Shown here in pieces: positions 62,357 through 64,000 of a stretch of DNA of 64,000 bases (the stretch's first letter is position 1; each line of letters starts with the position of its first letter). The stretch lies in assembly GCA_902778925.1 (NCBI GenBank), contig CACYZN010000008.1:49230-113229 (forward strand), in the 5' to 3' direction. The position numbers and the translations under genes were made by a program. The notes beneath the pieces were generated by a model. The model saw only the letters and a program-made list of their open reading frames with translations. It searched no databases and was not told the DNA's origin. This DNA comes from an uncultured Bacteroidota bacterium (lineage in GTDB: Bacteria > Bacteroidota > Bacteroidia > Bacteroidales > P3).

Positions 62357-63415
62357 CTACTTGAACAGCCGGTAGAAGTCCATGGTCCAGGTGGCTCCAA
62401 TGTTGAAGTTCCACGAGGCGTCGGTCACGTCGATGCCGGCATCGTCGGTGTAGCTGTCGGTCATGCGGCAACCGTAGATGTGCAGGCGCACGTTCTTCTC
62501 CTTCGAGGGGTACCACTCGAAGCCCAAGCCGTAGCGCGCCGACGTGTGGCCGGCCGCCAGCTGGTGGTCGGGCGATACCGACGAGCCCAGTGTCACCTCC
62601 GACTTGTTCTGCTCGTACATACCCTTGACAAAGATGTTGAACTGCGGGGTGAAGTAGTAGTTGGCGCAGCTCACGAAGCCGAAGTTCTTCCCCCAGTCGT
62701 CGATGGCCAGCGCGTGGTGGATAAAGTCGATGTAGATGTCCCACTTGTCGTACACCATCTTGTTGCCTATCATAATCATGTTCAGGTAGTTGTTCCACTT
62801 GTACTCCACCATCGAGGTGCTCCACAGCGTGTGCCAATGCCCCATGTTGCCGGCCCAATACAGGTTGTACGACACCAGGCCCGCGTCGTAGTTCAGGTTG
62901 TTGTAGTTGACGTAGGGCGAGTTGCTCACCTGCGCTATGAACGTGTGGTTCCCGTCGTCGGTGATATATGCACCGCTGGCACCAAGCTGGAAGCAGTAGA
63001 TGTTGCGCCACAGATTGGTCGGGAAGTACACGTCGATGGGCGCCGCGTCGTACTCGAAACCGCCCAACGCCATGGCATCCTTGCCGAAGCGCAGGCGCCA
63101 GTTAGGCGTCGGCATATAGTCGAGATACAGGAAATCCGTGTTGTCGAAGAAGGTAACCGTGCCGGGATTGGCCACGATGCGCTGCATGAAGTAATAGCTG
63201 AAACCACCGCCCAGGTCGCCGCCCAGCTTGAAGTTGAAATACTTGCCGTGGAAACCCAGGTTCGGAGTGCTGTCGGTAGTGGTATATTCGCCGTCGGCTC
63301 GCACCTCGAGCTTGAACTTGTTGAACACCTTGTCCCACTGCACCTGTCCCTGCACCCGCGTGCAAATCGACAGCATCAGCACTGCCATCGCAATAGTTGT
63401 TATTCTTGTTTTCAA
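62357..63415 (-). CDS. Outer-membrane porin-like beta-barrel protein
   Basis: The 352-residue protein has a signal peptide (ITTIAMAVLMLSICTRVQGQ) and then dense aromatic beta-strand sequence (LEVRADGEYTTTDSTPNLGF, WRLRFGKDAMALGGFEYDAA, VRLHIYGCRMTDSY) ending in a C-terminal Phe-Lys (MDFYRLFK). It resembles phosphate-selective (OprO/OprP) porins of Bacteroidetes. The start is taken as TTG at 63415, because it gives a proper signal peptide and lies about 37 bases after a TATATTTG box; in-frame codons further upstream lie before that promoter. First gene of an operon with the Gate, LolA-like and DUF4491 genes. Confidence 0.78.
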   Translation of the reverse strand: MKTRITTIAMAVLMLSICTRVQGQVQWDKVFNKFKLEVRADGEYTTTDSTPNLGFHGKYFNFKLGGDLGGGFSYYFMQRIVANPGTVTFFDNTDFLYLDYMPTPNWRLRFGKDAMALGGFEYDAAPIDVYFPTNLWRNIYCFQLGASGAYITDDGNHTFIAQVSNSPYVNYNNLNYDAGLVSYNLYWAGNMGHWHTLWSTSMVEYKWNNYLNMIMIGNKMVYDKWDIYIDFIHHALAIDDWGKNFGFVSCANYYFTPQFNIFVKGMYEQNKSEVTLGSSVSPDHQLAAGHTSARYGLGFEWYPSKEKNVRLHIYGCRMTDSYTDDAGIDVTDASWNFNIGATWTMDFYRLFK

Positions 63416-63451
63416 GATATTATGTATTTTTATAGTTAATAAAACAGTCTG

Positions 63452-63459
63452 CAAATATA
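63452..63459 (-). promoter_or_regulatory. -7 box of the porin operon
   Basis: TATATTTG on the minus strand; it rules out the earlier in-frame start codons of the porin. Confidence 0.6.
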
Positions 63460-63604
63460 CACCTTTTTCCGAAAACAGCCCCATCGTTTTAAATAAAAGT
63501 ATATACATTCGCCCCTTAAACAAAAGCGGGCTCCCGAGCTCCGGCAGCCCAGCCGATTACCATCCCCTCCGCCTCCTCTCCGCTTCCGGTAGTGTCGTTC
63601 TTAT

Positions 63605-63645
63605 ATATTTCAACGATAAAAATAGTACAACTATCGTTGAAATAT
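63605..63645. repeat. 14-bp inverted repeat of a different sequence
   Basis: ATATTTCAACGATA and TATCGTTGAAATAT flank a 13-base centre. The left flank (CGCTTCCGGTAGTGTCGTTC) resembles the flanks of the 11-mer palindromes. It lies in the 585-base region between the porin start and the window end. Confidence 0.7.
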
Positions 63646-63933
63646 CGTATCTCAATCGTACAAAAGTCGGAGCAGTACCAGAGTGGAGTGCTATATGAGA
63701 GGGTGATTAGGCTTCTTTTTGAGGGGTAAACCACTGACTGTTATTACGATGCAGCGAAAATAGTGCAAAAACGGGCAAAAAGCACCCTGGAGGGGGTGAA
63801 AAACGGACTTTTTTGGGTGCTACCGGTGCTTTTGCGGGGCCGCGCGGCGGGGTGGGTGAAAATTTTTTCGTGGCGTATGCGGCTGACTGACAGCGAAGTG
63901 GCGGGGTGGGGTGGAGGAAATTTGAAAAAATAT

Positions 63934-63964
63934 TTTGGTGGAATGGAAAATGGTTGTATCTTTG
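63934..63964 (+). promoter_or_regulatory. Strong promoter near the window end
   Basis: TTTG at 63934-63937, 19-bp gap, TATCTTTG at 63957-63964. It is followed by GCATCCGCTTTCGAC, AAAAGGAT and an ATG at 63990. The transcript continues outside the window and could encode a protein or a stable RNA. Confidence 0.75.
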
Positions 63965-64000
63965 CATCCGCTTTCGACGAAAAAAGGATATGTTGAAAAG

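Noticed and set aside
63416-63523. Upstream ATG start for the porin at 63523
   Set aside because: It lies before the TATATTTG promoter box and would bury the signal peptide.

Overview
The window reads as a chromosome segment from a fairly GC-rich member of the Bacteroidales. The evidence is the Bacteroidetes promoter grammar (TTTG, a 19-21 bp gap, then TAnnTTTG) in front of several transcripts, the near absence of Shine-Dalgarno sequences, a tmRNA tag reading GENNYALAA, type IX secretion (T9SS) sorting domains on three secreted proteins, and families confined mostly to this phylum (DUF4837, DUF6089, DUF4491, lysine-aminomutase reactivases). I cannot name the genus.

Layout. 1-5.7 kb: an envelope operon on the minus strand (SDR epimerase, DUF4837 lipoprotein, DUF6089, uppS, bamA cut by the window edge). 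6.1-11.5 kb: a lipoprotein dipeptidyl-peptidase III and a gingipain-like C25 protease with a T9SS tail. 11.7 kb: tRNA-Ser. 11.8-15.7 kb: kamB-kamC reactivase genes for the B12-dependent lysine 5,6-aminomutase, followed by a flotillin. 16.2-26.4 kb: an exopolysaccharide/O-antigen operon (Wza-like exporter, tyrosine kinase with a long Tyr-Gly tail, rfbA-rfbC-rfbD, wbpB-wbpD-wbpE, a WbpM-type dehydratase), then an LTA-synthase-like enzyme and a C10 protease. 31-33 kb: a third T9SS cargo. 33.9-38.3 kb: OmpA/TPR lipoprotein, pssA, queA, comF. 38.3-42.7 kb: M16 peptidase, O-antigen ligase and CtpA on the minus strand. 42.8-44.3 kb: a stable-RNA locus (tRNA-His, tRNA-Asp, tmRNA) followed by four tandem degenerate copies of the tmRNA 3' end. 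44.9-47.4 kb: a cobalamin riboswitch in front of an acyl-CoA transferase, then a ZIP transporter. 47.4-51.2 kb: iorA-iorB and a sodium:solute symporter. 51.7-57.5 kb: cation antiporter, sugar nucleotidyltransferase, AddB-like nuclease. 57.5-63.4 kb: lamin-tail protein, an unrecognised protein, a small ferredoxin, and a porin/Gate-protein/LolA-like/DUF4491 operon.

How the parts fit. Much of the window is cell-envelope business: outer-membrane assembly, surface polysaccharide, and secreted proteases carrying T9SS C-terminal domains. The Wbp sugar pathway lies close to T9SS cargo genes, which is notable because in Porphyromonas this pathway supplies the sugar used to anchor T9SS cargo. A second theme is amino-acid and acyl-CoA metabolism tied to B12 (KamBC, riboswitch-controlled CoA transferase, indolepyruvate oxidoreductase, ferredoxin).

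The two most unusual things are non-coding. One is the 132-bp tandem array of pseudo tmRNA 3' ends, each unit carrying its own terminator-like hairpin. The other is a family of six palindromic loci built from 11-bp TTCTTATGTAY units, five of them sitting between divergently transcribed genes.
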